The position numbers and the translations under genes were made by a program. The notes under the pieces are model-generated. The model did not search any database and was not told the DNA's origin. It was given only the letters and a program-made list of their open reading frames with translations. From NCBI RefSeq assembly GCF_001049735.1, contig NZ_CVPC01000003.1:248001-312000 (forward strand): a stretch of DNA of 64,000 bases, given 5' to 3'. This DNA comes from Nereida ignava. Lineage in GTDB: Bacteria; Pseudomonadota; Alphaproteobacteria; Rhodobacterales; Rhodobacteraceae. Of the stretch, positions 52,603-61,727 are shown one piece after another. Position 1 is the stretch's first letter, and each line of letters begins with the position of its first letter.

Positions 52603-54738
52603 TCAATTACACCTGTGCGATTTTTCCATTGTGCCACGAGAGCGGCCCGTGCTGAACCCTTTAAGTGACACGGTCAGGTCGAAATCGGTCGTAGGATCTA
52701 AATTTGTCGATGAGGTGAAGCGCCGTGAGACTGCGGCACCGACAACGATGCATTCATTTTCGTAACTTACGCCAAAACCGGCGCGCGCTGCGGTGCTTTC
52801 GTTGAAGTCATAGCGCAGGTCACCCTGGGCTGACCAATAGCGGTCAAAGCGGTAGCTGCCGTCTAATGTCAGTTCTGCAAAATCGGTGTTGGGAAGGTCT
52901 GTGTCCGCTTGGGACCAGTAATAACTGCTGGCCAAACGCCAATCCGCGGTTTGATTCGACAGGCGCAGATCATTGCGTTGAAATGTCAGATCGTCTTGCA
53001 CGACAGCGCGGTTGGTCAGTGTCAGCGCATCGTTGAATTTGACTTGTGCTGCTAGCAGCCAGTCTGAGCTACGGTTTACCAGCCCTGTTGTTGCAGCAAA
53101 ATCATCATCTGTATCCGCGCGGAAACTTTTGCCCGCACTAAGTGCGTAATGCCAGCCATCCTTTCCTGTACGGGAGTAGTTCAAGCCAACCGTTGTGCGT
53201 AAACCCGTCTCAACGGCATCTTGCCCGCTGAAACGGCTAAAGGACAGCAGATTACCTTCGTCGAATTCTGAACGTGTGCTGTCTTCGTTGCGCGGCGTGT
53301 CACCCAAAGTGTCTGCCCATGAAATTTGTAGTACTGGCTCAAGGATATGCGTCGCTTGGTCCGTGTTTTTCGCAAGTGGATACCGCAGGGTGATCGAACT
53401 TGCAGGTGTTGCACGGCTTAGGGTGTCAGCCTCGCCAAGATCGTCTCCAGAGGTGTAGATATCCGCGCCAATGCGTGCATCAAAATCAATCGAAAGGCCG
53501 TCCATGACCCAACCTTTTTGATAGAGGGCAGCAGCGCTGAGACGTGTGACGTCGCGGCCAGCGGGGGCAAAACTAAACGGCGTTGCGCCTGATTGAACCG
53601 TAGCATCGGTGCCCGAAAATCTTTGATGTGCGTGAATATCGCCGCTGAGATCAAGCGTGCCACCGCGAACATTTAGGCGCTTTGTATAGCGCAGATCGCC
53701 AACAAGGGGCGGAAGAGTTGACGTTTGCTCGCCTGAGCGAAGTGATTTGAAGTACGTCAATGTTGCATCAAAAGCATCATCAGCGCGTACCCTCTCAAGG
53801 CTGATGGCGCTGTCGAGGCGGTCTTTTGCGTTATAGCCGTAGTCGATCAAATACGTGTCGTCGGATGTTTGTTCGATATCAAAACTGAGCGTGTAATCCC
53901 GACCTAAGTCGAATGATCCGTCCGCAAAAAGATAGCTGCGTTGCCCTGAAACAAGATCATCGTCGGTCAGCGCACCACGCACGTTCAGATCACCACTGGC
54001 AAAGGCTTGTCGGTAGCGAAATTCGATTGTTGCGGTGGATGACGAAAAATAGGGCGTCAGCGTGAGGTCTTTGTCGTCTCCGATCGGTATAAAATACGGC
54101 AGCTTCAGGCCGGTTCCAAGCTGGCTGTTCGTGCGCAGGCTTGGCACCAAAAAGCCAGCGGCCCGATCAAGGGTTGGATCAGGCAGGCGAAGTTTGGGAA
54201 GATAGAACACAGGGATATCCAGCACGCGCAACTGAACGCTGTCGAAGTAGAGTTGTCGCGCGTCTTGGTCGTGCACAATTCCTTTGGCCCGTAATTGCCA
54301 AAGGGGCAGGTCATCTGCTCCGCAAACATGGCAACTGGTGACTGCGACTTTGTAGAGCTGAGTGTAACGGCCGCTTACGCGGTTCACTTCGGTCGCTGCA
54401 AGTTGTAGCTGTTCGGCCAGAACCACCCGCGCGCTTTCCAGTACACCGTCACGCAAATCCTGACTGATTTCGGCTTCGTCTGCCACAACGATTGTGTCGC
54501 CGTCGACCAAGGTCAGCGGTCCTTCAATGCTCAGCTTGTCAGTGGCTTGATTGTAAACAACCCGCGATGCCTTTAGGCGCGTTGAGCCATAAAGAACTTC
54601 AACGGCCCCCGATGCGACCAGCCGATTTGCGCCGTCAAAACTGATGGTGTCGGCAACTAATGTTGCGTTTTGTGCCGCGGCAGGGCCCAGAGTAGAGAGC
54701 AAAATGCCTGCGGATAGGCTCAAAACACGCAACATCAT
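52603..54738 (-). CDS. lptD: LPS-assembly outer membrane protein LptD
   Basis: Outer-membrane barrel that, with LptE, inserts lipopolysaccharide in the outer leaflet; 711 residues from ATG 54738, the ATGA overlap with lptG. Signal peptide MMLRVLSLSAGILLSTLGPA with AAAQ cleavage. N-terminal OstA/LptA-like domain (about 28-120: LVADTISFDGANRLVASGAV, STRLKASRVVYNQATDKLSI), then the organic-solvent-tolerance barrel from about 200 (VFYLPKLRLPDPTLDRAAGF, GLKLPYFIPIGDDKDLTLTP). Paired cysteines SCHVCGADD near 155 and a late ECIV. LptF and LptG are encoded upstream in the same block. Confidence 0.95.
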   Translation of the reverse strand: MMLRVLSLSAGILLSTLGPAAAQNATLVADTISFDGANRLVASGAVEVLYGSTRLKASRVVYNQATDKLSIEGPLTLVDGDTIVVADEAEISQDLRDGVLESARVVLAEQLQLAATEVNRVSGRYTQLYKVAVTSCHVCGADDLPLWQLRAKGIVHDQDARQLYFDSVQLRVLDIPVFYLPKLRLPDPTLDRAAGFLVPSLRTNSQLGTGLKLPYFIPIGDDKDLTLTPYFSSSTATIEFRYRQAFASGDLNVRGALTDDDLVSGQRSYLFADGSFDLGRDYTLSFDIEQTSDDTYLIDYGYNAKDRLDSAISLERVRADDAFDATLTYFKSLRSGEQTSTLPPLVGDLRYTKRLNVRGGTLDLSGDIHAHQRFSGTDATVQSGATPFSFAPAGRDVTRLSAAALYQKGWVMDGLSIDFDARIGADIYTSGDDLGEADTLSRATPASSITLRYPLAKNTDQATHILEPVLQISWADTLGDTPRNEDSTRSEFDEGNLLSFSRFSGQDAVETGLRTTVGLNYSRTGKDGWHYALSAGKSFRADTDDDFAATTGLVNRSSDWLLAAQVKFNDALTLTNRAVVQDDLTFQRNDLRLSNQTADWRLASSYYWSQADTDLPNTDFAELTLDGSYRFDRYWSAQGDLRYDFNESTAARAGFGVSYENECIVVGAAVSRRFTSSTNLDPTTDFDLTVSLKGFSTGRSRGTMEKSHRCN

Positions 54739-55829
54739 CCGTCCTCCAAATGAAGCAGCATCGCAATTGCCAAACAGATCGCAGCAATTGGGGGTGCCCA
54801 TGCGGCAAGGATAATCGGGATTTGACCGTTTTCACCAAGCACCTGCGCCAAGTTGCGCAAAAAGAACGCACCAAAACCCATCATGATTGCATAAAGCACC
54901 ATCTGACCGGTCTTGCCAAAACGCACATGGCGCATGGTGAACACGGCCCCAATAAGGACCATTGCGATCAAAAATAGCGGAAGCGCCAACTCCATATGAT
55001 ACCAGATCCTGTAGGATAGCGCCGAAAAGCCAGCGGTTTCGAGATCTGCGATGAAGCGCGGCAGTGCCCAGATTGGGACAGCGCTTGGGGTGCCGAAACT
55101 ATCTTGAATTCGGTCGCGCGTGAGGTCCGTTGGAATGGTTAACATTTTTGCAGTGATCGCGGTGCGTTCGGGGTTAGGGTCGTTTAGGCGCCACGTCTTT
55201 GCATCCCGCAACTGCCAAGCCCCGTCTGTCAAAACCGCTTCAACCGCATTGACCCGCGTAAGGGGTAGGCCGTCCTCGGAATAAGCCAAGAACATCGCAT
55301 TGACCAACCGCGTGCCGTTGGCGCTTGATTGCTGTGCGTGGATCACGGTTTGTCCGCGCAAATCGCCCTGACGTAGCCAGAGCCCTTCGTCTGAAACAGA
55401 TAAAACTGAGGCCGCGCCGTCTGTGTAGCGCGCAGCGTTCTCCTCGTATTGTTTGGAAGTTGCAGCAACCAGTGGGTTCAGGACGCTCACGGAGAGCGCA
55501 CCAAGCCCCGCGGCTACGACGATCGGTGCAAGAAGGGACAGCAACGCACTTCGCCCCGCCGCCCGTGTGATCACCAGCTCAGATGTGCGCGCAAGGCCCA
55601 GAAACAGCGTCAGTGTGGCGATGATCGTGATGAGCGGCAAAATGGTGTAAAGACCCGACGGCACGTTTAAAGCGGCCAGCCCAAGGATGCCTGCAAAAGA
55701 CACATCCGCATCGCTGAAACGGCGAACCTGTTCGAGCACATCAATCAACAGCAGGACTGCAAAGAAAATCGCGCCAACCACCAAAAAGCTGCGCAGGAAT
55801 TTCATTGCAAAGTATAGGTGCAGCGTCAT
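54735..55829 (-). CDS. lptG: LPS export permease LptG
   Basis: Inner-membrane permease subunit of the LptB2FG ABC exporter, 364 residues from ATG 55829 (MTLHLYFAMKFLRSFLVVGA). Six helices of the YjgP/YjgQ family: three N-terminal (to about 120), a periplasmic beta-jellyroll (about 125-255) and three C-terminal (about 265-360, MVLIGAVFTMRHVRFGKTGQ). RTSELVITRAAGRSALLSLL is the family's coupling-helix signature that docks on the ATPase LptB. It overlaps lptF and lptD by 4 bases each. Confidence 0.95.
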   Translation of the reverse strand: MTLHLYFAMKFLRSFLVVGAIFFAVLLLIDVLEQVRRFSDADVSFAGILGLAALNVPSGLYTILPLITIIATLTLFLGLARTSELVITRAAGRSALLSLLAPIVVAAGLGALSVSVLNPLVAATSKQYEENAARYTDGAASVLSVSDEGLWLRQGDLRGQTVIHAQQSSANGTRLVNAMFLAYSEDGLPLTRVNAVEAVLTDGAWQLRDAKTWRLNDPNPERTAITAKMLTIPTDLTRDRIQDSFGTPSAVPIWALPRFIADLETAGFSALSYRIWYHMELALPLFLIAMVLIGAVFTMRHVRFGKTGQMVLYAIMMGFGAFFLRNLAQVLGENGQIPIILAAWAPPIAAICLAIAMLLHLEDG

Positions 55830-56953
55830 GTGGTGATCTCCCGCGTGCCGCGGCGCAGCAGGCTTGGGCGAGCCGATAGCCACAAAAGGGCGATTGCAAT
55901 CACGGTGCCCCCGAACGCTGGAACATACATAATTGGCCAGAGGTTTGCCTCTTCCAGTACTTTTGCGGTGACAATGTTCTCGCCGAGTTTGGTCAAGATC
56001 AATGCGATGGTCGCCCATACGACGCGGGGCCAGATGCCAAACCTGCTGAAGCTGCCCACCATCAAGAACGCAAATCCCATCAGTGCAGAAACGGGGGCCA
56101 AAAGTGGGCGCGCAAACCGTAGATGGGCTTCCGTGATCAAAGTGGCGCGCGATGCGCCTGTTTCGTCTTGCATTTCAGGTGTCGCCGCGAGCAGCTCTGC
56201 TGTGCTTAATTCATCCACTTTGCGTTTACCTGTTGGAGCCGATGAAATCAGCCCGCCGATATCGTATGCGAAATCAGCAAAAGTGGTGATCGATATCTGA
56301 TTGGTTGAGGCGCGACGCGTTTGCGCTTGGCCATCGAACATCACCAATTTTGCGCCGCTTTCCCCCCGCACCAGAAGCGCTGATTTGGCGGTGTAAGTCA
56401 CGCTGCGTTCCGAGTTTCGCGCATCTGATAGGAACAAACCAACCAGTTCGCCACGCTCTGTGATGTCACTAATGAATAGCGTGACATCTTTTGCTGGGTG
56501 TTGGAATTGTCCCGCACTAAGTAGTTTGGCGGTGATGTTTTGCGACACTTCCGCAGTGCGATCCAAGAGGCGTTCAGTGCTCATAGGCATCAAAACATGC
56601 GATAGCAGTGACATCAAAACCGCCACGACCATCCCAAACACCAAGACTGGTCGCACAAGCCTGAAGCCGGAGTAGCCAGTGGCTTGAACCACCACCAACT
56701 CGCTCTCTTGGCTCATTCGGTTTGTCACATATACCGCCGCAGCAAAGCACGCGATGGGCAGAACGGCGGCGATTGCTACGGGTAAAGTAAGTGCTGAAAA
56801 TTCAAGGAACACCAACGCGGTTTGCCCGTCACCGATGAGTTGGTCGAATAAGCGCACGGCGCGGTTGACCCAAAGCACAAGCACCAAAACAAGGCTGAAA
56901 AACCCGAAAAGCACCATAAGTTGGGACAGCATGTAGCGGTCAAACCGGGGCAT
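55826..56953 (-). CDS. lptF: LPS export permease LptF
   Basis: Second permease subunit of the LPS exporter, 375 residues from ATG 56953 (MPRFDRYMLSQLMVLFGFFS). Same topology as LptG: three helices, a periplasmic domain (about 130-265) and three helices (about 280-365). Coupling helix SQESELVVVQATGYSGFRLV. First gene of the envelope operon lptF-lptG-lptD-surA-pdxA-rsmA. The upstream in-frame extension to 57022 has no membrane character and is rejected. It is divergent from pepA, with the promoters in the gap of about 168 bases. Confidence 0.95.
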   Translation of the reverse strand: MPRFDRYMLSQLMVLFGFFSLVLVLVLWVNRAVRLFDQLIGDGQTALVFLEFSALTLPVAIAAVLPIACFAAAVYVTNRMSQESELVVVQATGYSGFRLVRPVLVFGMVVAVLMSLLSHVLMPMSTERLLDRTAEVSQNITAKLLSAGQFQHPAKDVTLFISDITERGELVGLFLSDARNSERSVTYTAKSALLVRGESGAKLVMFDGQAQTRRASTNQISITTFADFAYDIGGLISSAPTGKRKVDELSTAELLAATPEMQDETGASRATLITEAHLRFARPLLAPVSALMGFAFLMVGSFSRFGIWPRVVWATIALILTKLGENIVTAKVLEEANLWPIMYVPAFGGTVIAIALLWLSARPSLLRRGTREITT

Positions 56954-57121
56954 TGGCGCGCACGAGGCTCCTGATCTTGATGTGGGTGTCGGCAGACTGT
57001 TGCTGCACACTAGCCCATGCACACGGCAGACGAAACTCGTTTCTGGTCAATCCTATGTCTGCACGCTAGCTATAGACAAAGGTCGGCGTGAATGCCGCAT
57101 GAGTTTAAAGGGACCCCAGCC

Positions 57122-58588
57122 ATGACTGATTTGATTACCGTCACCGCATCTGAAACCAATCTAGACGCGATAGCCGCACACACCGGCCGCGTCGTCATTT
57201 TTGTGGATGCAGGAGGCAAGCTTGATCAGGCGGGGCGCCGTGTGAACCGGCTAAGCAAAGGGGCTGTTGAGCGGTTTGTGGGCTCGGATGCGTTTTCTGA
57301 CATGAAAGCGGCGGACACTACGGATTTGGCATGGCCCGCAGGTATGGCCGCAAGTGCGGTGCAAATCATCAAGCTGGACCGACGTGCGGATGCAGCTACG
57401 GCGCGCAAAGCGGGTGTGCAAATTGGCAAAGCAATTGGTGCAGGTGATGTTTTGGTCATGGCGGGAAGTACCAAGCACGCAGATCAGATCACGCTTGGTG
57501 CGCTGCTGCGCGCATATCAGTTTCAGGACCACAAAACTGCGGAACCCAAAACTTTTGGTGCATTAAACGTTATGCTTAATAAGCCAGAGACACTTGATGG
57601 TCAGTTGGGTGAGTTGCGTGCGATTGCCGAGGGTGTGTTTTTCACCCGCGATCTGGTGACGGAGCCTGCGAATATTCTGACAACGACAGAATTTGCCGAC
57701 CGTCTCGCCGCGCTGACGGCCCTTGGCCTTGAAGTTGAAGTGCTTGAAGAAGACGCTCTTGAAGAGTTGGGCATGCGCACCCTGTTGAGCGTCGGCCAAG
57801 GCAGTGCATCGCCGTCCAAAGTGGTTGTGATGAAGTGGAACGGCGGCGGTGATGAAGCGCCCTTTGCCCTTGTTGGTAAGGGGGTTGTGTTCGACACGGG
57901 CGGCATCAGCTTAAAACCTGCAGGCGGCATGGAAGACATGACGATGGACATGGGCGGCGCGGGCGTCGTGGCAGGTGTGATGAAGACGCTGGCCATGCGT
58001 GAGGCCAAAGCCAATGTGGTGGGGCTGGTCGGGCTGGTGGAAAACATGCCAAGCTCAACAGCTACGCGCCCGGGTGATGTTGTGCGCTCGATGAAAGGCG
58101 ACACAGTTGAGATCATCAATACTGATGCAGAGGGACGCCTCGTTTTGGCGGATGTGCTTTGGTATGCTCAAGAGCGTTTCAAGCCAACGGGCGTGATCAA
58201 CTTGGCGACCCTAACGGGTGCCATCATTGTGGGCCTTGGCCATGACAACGCAGGTGTGTTTTCAAACGATGACACGCTTTGTGCAGACTTCTTGGCTGCC
58301 GCAGGGCTTGAGGGTGAAGGGGCATGGCGCATGCCGATGGGCCCCGAGTATGACGCCCAGATTAAAAGTGCTGTTGCGGATATGAAAAACGTAGGCACAC
58401 GTGCGGCAGGTAGCATCACTGCGGCGCAATTTTTGCAACGTTTTATCCACGACGGGATGCCTTGGATTCATCTCGATATTGCTGGTGTGGCAAGTGTGAA
58501 GGCGGATACGGCTCACGCGCCCAAAGGGGCAACGGGGTGGGGCGTGATGGCTCTGAACCGTTTGATTGCAGATACTTACGAAGCATAA
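57122..58588 (+). CDS. pepA: Leucyl aminopeptidase
   Basis: Two-metal M17 aminopeptidase releasing N-terminal residues from peptides, cytoplasmic hexamer; 488 residues from ATG 57122 (AAAGGGA in front). N-terminal macro-like domain (1-160), then VTEPANILTTTEFADRLAAL, LVGKGVVFDTGGISLKPAGG (metal and catalytic Lys/Asp), MTMDMGGAGVVAGVMKTLA and the signature NTDAEGRLVLADVLWY with metal Asp/Glu. Standard in front of holC; 1 base separates them. Confidence 0.96.
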   Translation: MTDLITVTASETNLDAIAAHTGRVVIFVDAGGKLDQAGRRVNRLSKGAVERFVGSDAFSDMKAADTTDLAWPAGMAASAVQIIKLDRRADAATARKAGVQIGKAIGAGDVLVMAGSTKHADQITLGALLRAYQFQDHKTAEPKTFGALNVMLNKPETLDGQLGELRAIAEGVFFTRDLVTEPANILTTTEFADRLAALTALGLEVEVLEEDALEELGMRTLLSVGQGSASPSKVVVMKWNGGGDEAPFALVGKGVVFDTGGISLKPAGGMEDMTMDMGGAGVVAGVMKTLAMREAKANVVGLVGLVENMPSSTATRPGDVVRSMKGDTVEIINTDAEGRLVLADVLWYAQERFKPTGVINLATLTGAIIVGLGHDNAGVFSNDDTLCADFLAAAGLEGEGAWRMPMGPEYDAQIKSAVADMKNVGTRAAGSITAAQFLQRFIHDGMPWIHLDIAGVASVKADTAHAPKGATGWGVMALNRLIADTYEA

Positions 58589-58589
58589 C

Positions 58590-59063
58590 GTGGGCGAAGT
58601 TTACTTTTACCATCTAACCCGCGCGCCGCTTGAGGTTACGTTGCCAACACTGCTCGAAAAAGCGGTGGGGGCGGGAATGAAATGCGTGGTGCGCGGGACT
58701 GAAGCCACTGATCTGGAGGCGCTGGACCTGGCAATTTGGACCGCGCGCGACGACAGCTTTTTGCCCCACGGCGTTGCCGGCGGGGATCATGATGCAGCGC
58801 AACCAATTTTGCTGACCAAGGGCGCACAGGCATCTTATTCGAACAACGCCAACTGTCTGATGTCAGTTCACGGCGCTGAGGTGACCGCCGATGAGGCTAC
58901 TGCGCTTACGCGGGCGTGCATCCTGTTTGATGGCAATGATGGTGCAGCCCTTCAGCACGCGCGGGAGCAATGGCGCAGCTTAACCGGTGCGGGCGTGACA
59001 GCACAGTATTGGTCTGAGGAAAGCGGTAGATGGGAAAAGAAAGCCGAGCACAAGCCTGACTAG
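58590..59063 (+). CDS. holC: DNA polymerase III chi subunit
   Basis: Clamp-loader accessory subunit that binds single-strand binding protein; 157 residues from GTG 58590. Features: MGEVYFYHLTRAPLEVTLPT, LLEKAVGAGMKCVVRGTEAT, DLAIWTARDDSFLPHGVAGG, QPILLTKGAQASYSNNANCL and ARACILFDGNDGAALQHARE. pepA-holC is a widespread gene pair. GTG as start is read from the family N-terminus (VYFYHL); the upstream in-frame starts lie inside pepA. The stop overlaps the RHH gene's stop on the other strand. Confidence 0.92.
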   Translation: MGEVYFYHLTRAPLEVTLPTLLEKAVGAGMKCVVRGTEATDLEALDLAIWTARDDSFLPHGVAGGDHDAAQPILLTKGAQASYSNNANCLMSVHGAEVTADEATALTRACILFDGNDGAALQHAREQWRSLTGAGVTAQYWSEESGRWEKKAEHKPD

Positions 59064-59314
59064 ACGTCTGTAATATCTTTGGCGCCGTGCGTGGCTATTT
59101 TGGATTGGTAATATTGCAGCACATACAGACGAATTGCTGAGGCGAGCCCAATATCGACACCGCGTGTCGCATCAATTTCAGCCGCTAACACATTGATTGG
59201 TTTGTTGTTTTCTGCAGCTATTTGGCGAAAGCTGTTCCAAAAAGCATCTTCAAGCGACACCGAAGTGCGGTGCCCACGCAAGGTGAGCGAGCGTTTCGTA
59301 GGCCGCTCAGCCAT
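59060..59314 (-). CDS. Ribbon-helix-helix domain protein
   Basis: 84-residue protein from ATG 59314 ([20 protein letters not shown]), matching the ribbon-helix-helix (RHH_4-type) fold: a beta strand TKRSLTLRGHRTSVSLEDAF followed by helices WNSFRQIAAENNKPINVLAA and GLASAIRLYVLQYYQSK. Such proteins are usually DNA-binding or antitoxin-like; no toxin partner is seen. Its start overlaps the end of the DUF4169 gene (ATGGCTGA), so the three genes fumC-DUF4169-RHH are coupled. A longer in-frame reading to 59395 overlaps the DUF4169 gene in another frame and is not used. Confidence 0.85.
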   Translation of the reverse strand: MAERPTKRSLTLRGHRTSVSLEDAFWNSFRQIAAENNKPINVLAAEIDATRGVDIGLASAIRLYVLQYYQSKIATHGAKDITDV

Positions 59315-59480
59315 CAGTTTTATGACCGTCCAAATGCTTAGAGAGCTGTGCTTTGCGTGCGGCAGCGATGGTTTTCTGGCTTTTGCTTTGGCCAAACTTT
59401 ACAGCGTTTTCATCAGCGCGCGCCTTTTTGTCGGCGCGCGCCTTGGCCTTGCGGGCCTTGTTTAGGTTGATGACACTCAC
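59307..59480 (-). CDS. DUF4169 small basic protein
   Basis: 57-residue protein, strongly basic: starts [20 protein letters not shown] and ends [12 protein letters not shown]. This is the DUF4169 family, which lies next to fumC in alphaproteobacteria. Start is a GTG at 59480 whose GTGA overlaps the fumC stop, an arrangement that supports the start. No hydrophobic segment; the Lys/Arg/Ala-rich composition suggests nucleic-acid binding, but the function is not known. Easily missed because of its size and GTG start. Confidence 0.85.
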   Translation of the reverse strand: MSVINLNKARKAKARADKKARADENAVKFGQSKSQKTIAAARKAQLSKHLDGHKTDG

Positions 59481-60868
59481 TTAGGGCCGATCATCAATTC
59501 AGGGCGGACAACACGGTCGAAAGTTTCGGCGTCTACAAAGCCCAACGCGATCGCTTCCTCTTTCAGGGTCGTGCCGTTTTTATGCGCTGTTTTTGCGACG
59601 GTTGTTGCGTTGTCATAGCCAATTTCGGGGGCGAGCGCCGTTACCAGCATCAGCGATTCATTCATAATGCGCGTGATGTTGTCGGTGTTGGCTTGGATGC
59701 CCGACACGCAATTATCGCTGAAGGCAACAGAGGCGTCGCCCAGCAATTGCATGGATTGCGACACGTTATAGGCTATCATCGGTTTGTAGACGTTCAACTC
59801 AAAGTGACCTTGGCTGCCTGCAAAACCCACGGCTGCGTCATTGCCGAACACATGGGCACACACTTGGGTAAGAGCCTCGCATTGTGTTGGGTTTACTTTG
59901 CCGGGCATGATGGATGAGCCGGGTTCGTTTTCGGGCAACATCAACTCGCCCAAACCACAGCGCGGACCAGAACCCAAGAGGCGTATGTCGTTTGCGATTT
60001 TGAACAGGCTGGCCGCAACGGTTTTTAACGCGCCGGACATCTCGACCATCGCGTCATGTGCGGCGAGGGCTTCGAATTTATTTGGTGCTGTTACGAAAGG
60101 AAGGTTCGTGATGGCCGCCATGTTAGCTGCGACTTGCTCGCCCCAGCCTTGCACGGTGTTCAAGCCAGTGCCTACAGCTGTGCCACCTTGGGCCAGCTCA
60201 TTTATGCGGGGCAGGGCAGATTTGATGCGCTCAAGCCCCATCGCAACTTGATGCGTATAGCCAGAGAATTCTTGCGCCAACGTCAGCGGCGTCGCGTCCA
60301 TAGTGTGGGTGCGGCCAATTTTAATGATGCCGTCAAATTCTTTTACTTTTGCTGCCAAGGCCGCGTGCAATTTCTCAAGGCCGGGGATCAATACGTCGCG
60401 CGCTGTCATCGCGGTGGCAATGTGCATCGCGGTCGGGAATGTGTCGTTTGACGACTGGCCCATGTTGCAGTGATCATTCGGGTGCACGGGATCTTTTGAC
60501 CCGATGATGCCGCCCAAAATCTCAATTGCGCGGTTTGCGATCACCTCATTGGCGTTCATATTGGACTGCGTGCCAGAGCCGGTTTGCCAGACGACCAGCG
60601 GAAAGTTGTCATCGAATTTGCCCGCAACCACTTCGGATGCGGCTTGGATGATGGCATCGCCCAATTCTTTGGGCAGCTTGCCGTTGTCCATATTGGCTTG
60701 TGCGCAGGCTTGTTTGATCACGCCCAATGCACGCACGATCGCGATTGGTTGCTTTTCCCAGCCGATAGGGAAGTTCATGATGCTGCGCTGTGTTTGTGCG
60801 CCCCAATACTTCTCGGAGGGAACTTCTAATGGGCCAAAGCTGTCGGTCTCGGTGCGGGTGGTGCTCAT
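59477..60868 (-). CDS. fumC: Fumarate hydratase class II
   Basis: Iron-independent fumarase of the TCA cycle, 463 residues. Visible: [60 protein letters not shown] (active-site His), [20 protein letters not shown] and the superfamily signature [24 protein letters not shown] lies 7 bases before the ATG. It is followed by two small genes that overlap its end; oxygen-stable fumarase is typical of aerobic marine alphaproteobacteria. Confidence 0.97.
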   Translation of the reverse strand: MSTTRTETDSFGPLEVPSEKYWGAQTQRSIMNFPIGWEKQPIAIVRALGVIKQACAQANMDNGKLPKELGDAIIQAASEVVAGKFDDNFPLVVWQTGSGTQSNMNANEVIANRAIEILGGIIGSKDPVHPNDHCNMGQSSNDTFPTAMHIATAMTARDVLIPGLEKLHAALAAKVKEFDGIIKIGRTHTMDATPLTLAQEFSGYTHQVAMGLERIKSALPRINELAQGGTAVGTGLNTVQGWGEQVAANMAAITNLPFVTAPNKFEALAAHDAMVEMSGALKTVAASLFKIANDIRLLGSGPRCGLGELMLPENEPGSSIMPGKVNPTQCEALTQVCAHVFGNDAAVGFAGSQGHFELNVYKPMIAYNVSQSMQLLGDASVAFSDNCVSGIQANTDNITRIMNESLMLVTALAPEIGYDNATTVAKTAHKNGTTLKEEAIALGFVDAETFDRVVRPELMIGPK

Positions 60869-60959
60869 GATGAAATCCTGTTCGTATACTGTTGTATGCC
60901 GTTTAGCGCGCTAAGATGCGCCGCGCAATAACTAGCAGCCGTTACTGGCTGTCGTTGGC

Positions 60960-61472
60960 TTAGGTCTTGCGGAAACTATCAAGGCTCACAACGTCGGCCT
61001 TGGTTTTGGGGGCGTCACTGTCCGTGGCACGGTCGGCGCTGCTTGCTTGGGTGACAGGCAGCAAGTCGACGTCATCTGGTAGGTCCAAATCGGTGTCTTC
61101 TAAATCATCCTCGTCATCGTCTTGGCTTTCAAAGCGCAGGCCAAATTCAACGGACGGGTCCACAAAAGTTTTGATCGAGTCGTATGGAATATAAAGCGGC
61201 TCGGGGCTGTCGCCAAAGTTCAAAGTGACCGCAAAGCCTTCGTCGGTGACGTTTAGGTTGTCGAACCAATGCTGCATGACGACGGTCATTTCTCCCGGAT
61301 ACCTGTCTGATAGCCAGTCGGCAATTTCCACGTCCGGGTGCATAGTGTCGAACGTGATGAAAAAGTGGTGCTCACCGGGCAGGCCGTTCGCTGCCACATC
61401 GTTCAGAACGTTCTGGATCAAGCTGCGCATCGCGCGGTGCATCAGGTTTCCGTAGTCAATTGAGCGATCCAT
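60960..61472 (-). CDS. sspB: SspB-type ClpXP adaptor
   Basis: Adaptor that delivers tmRNA-tagged (SsrA) proteins to ClpXP for degradation; 170 residues from ATG 61472, with AAGGA 9 bases upstream. Core about 5-115 of the SspB-like family (SIDYGNLMHRAMRSLIQNVL, HFFITFDTMHPDVEIADWLS, YPGEMTVVMQHWFDNLNVTD, FGDSPEPLYIPYDSIKTFVD), then an acidic linker (DDDEDDLEDTDLDLPDDVDL) and a C-terminal ClpX-contact tail ending ADVVSLDSFRKT. It lies less than 1 kb from the tmRNA gene at 62340-62700, whose tag it would recognise. Confidence 0.9.
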   Translation of the reverse strand: MDRSIDYGNLMHRAMRSLIQNVLNDVAANGLPGEHHFFITFDTMHPDVEIADWLSDRYPGEMTVVMQHWFDNLNVTDEGFAVTLNFGDSPEPLYIPYDSIKTFVDPSVEFGLRFESQDDDEDDLEDTDLDLPDDVDLLPVTQASSADRATDSDAPKTKADVVSLDSFRKT

Positions 61473-61615
61473 AGATGCGGTTCCTTTGAGGCCATCTGTC
61501 AACTGGCTTTTACCCTACGTCCCCTTGCGGTGAAGTAAAAGGGGCGGGGTCACAATTGATGCAAGATTTGCTGCGGCGCTTTGGCAAGGCCGCGAAACAG
61601 GCCCTAAACCATGAC

Positions 61616-61653
61616 TTGATCAAAAGTATCATTTAATTGTATCTTTTGATCAA
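61616..61653. repeat. Inverted repeat TTGATCAAAAG ... CTTTTGATCAA
   Basis: A perfect 11-base inverted repeat (61616-61626 and 61643-61653) around a 16-base AT-rich loop, with TTGATCAA twice and two GTATC direct repeats. It is 75 bases before the start of the unknown 195-residue protein and about 145 bases from the divergent sspB start, in a 255-base gap. Candidate regulatory operator or hairpin. No T-tract follows, so it is not a clear terminator. Confidence 0.6.
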
Positions 61654-61727
61654 CGCTGCGCAAGATGTTGTGCAGCACCATATAAGGCCACTGCCAAATT
61701 GGCCTATTGTCTTTGGGGGACGCAGTA

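Noticed and set aside
55818-56300. 160-codon plus-strand reading frame across the lptF/lptG junction
   Set aside because: Antisense to two certain genes; no supporting features.
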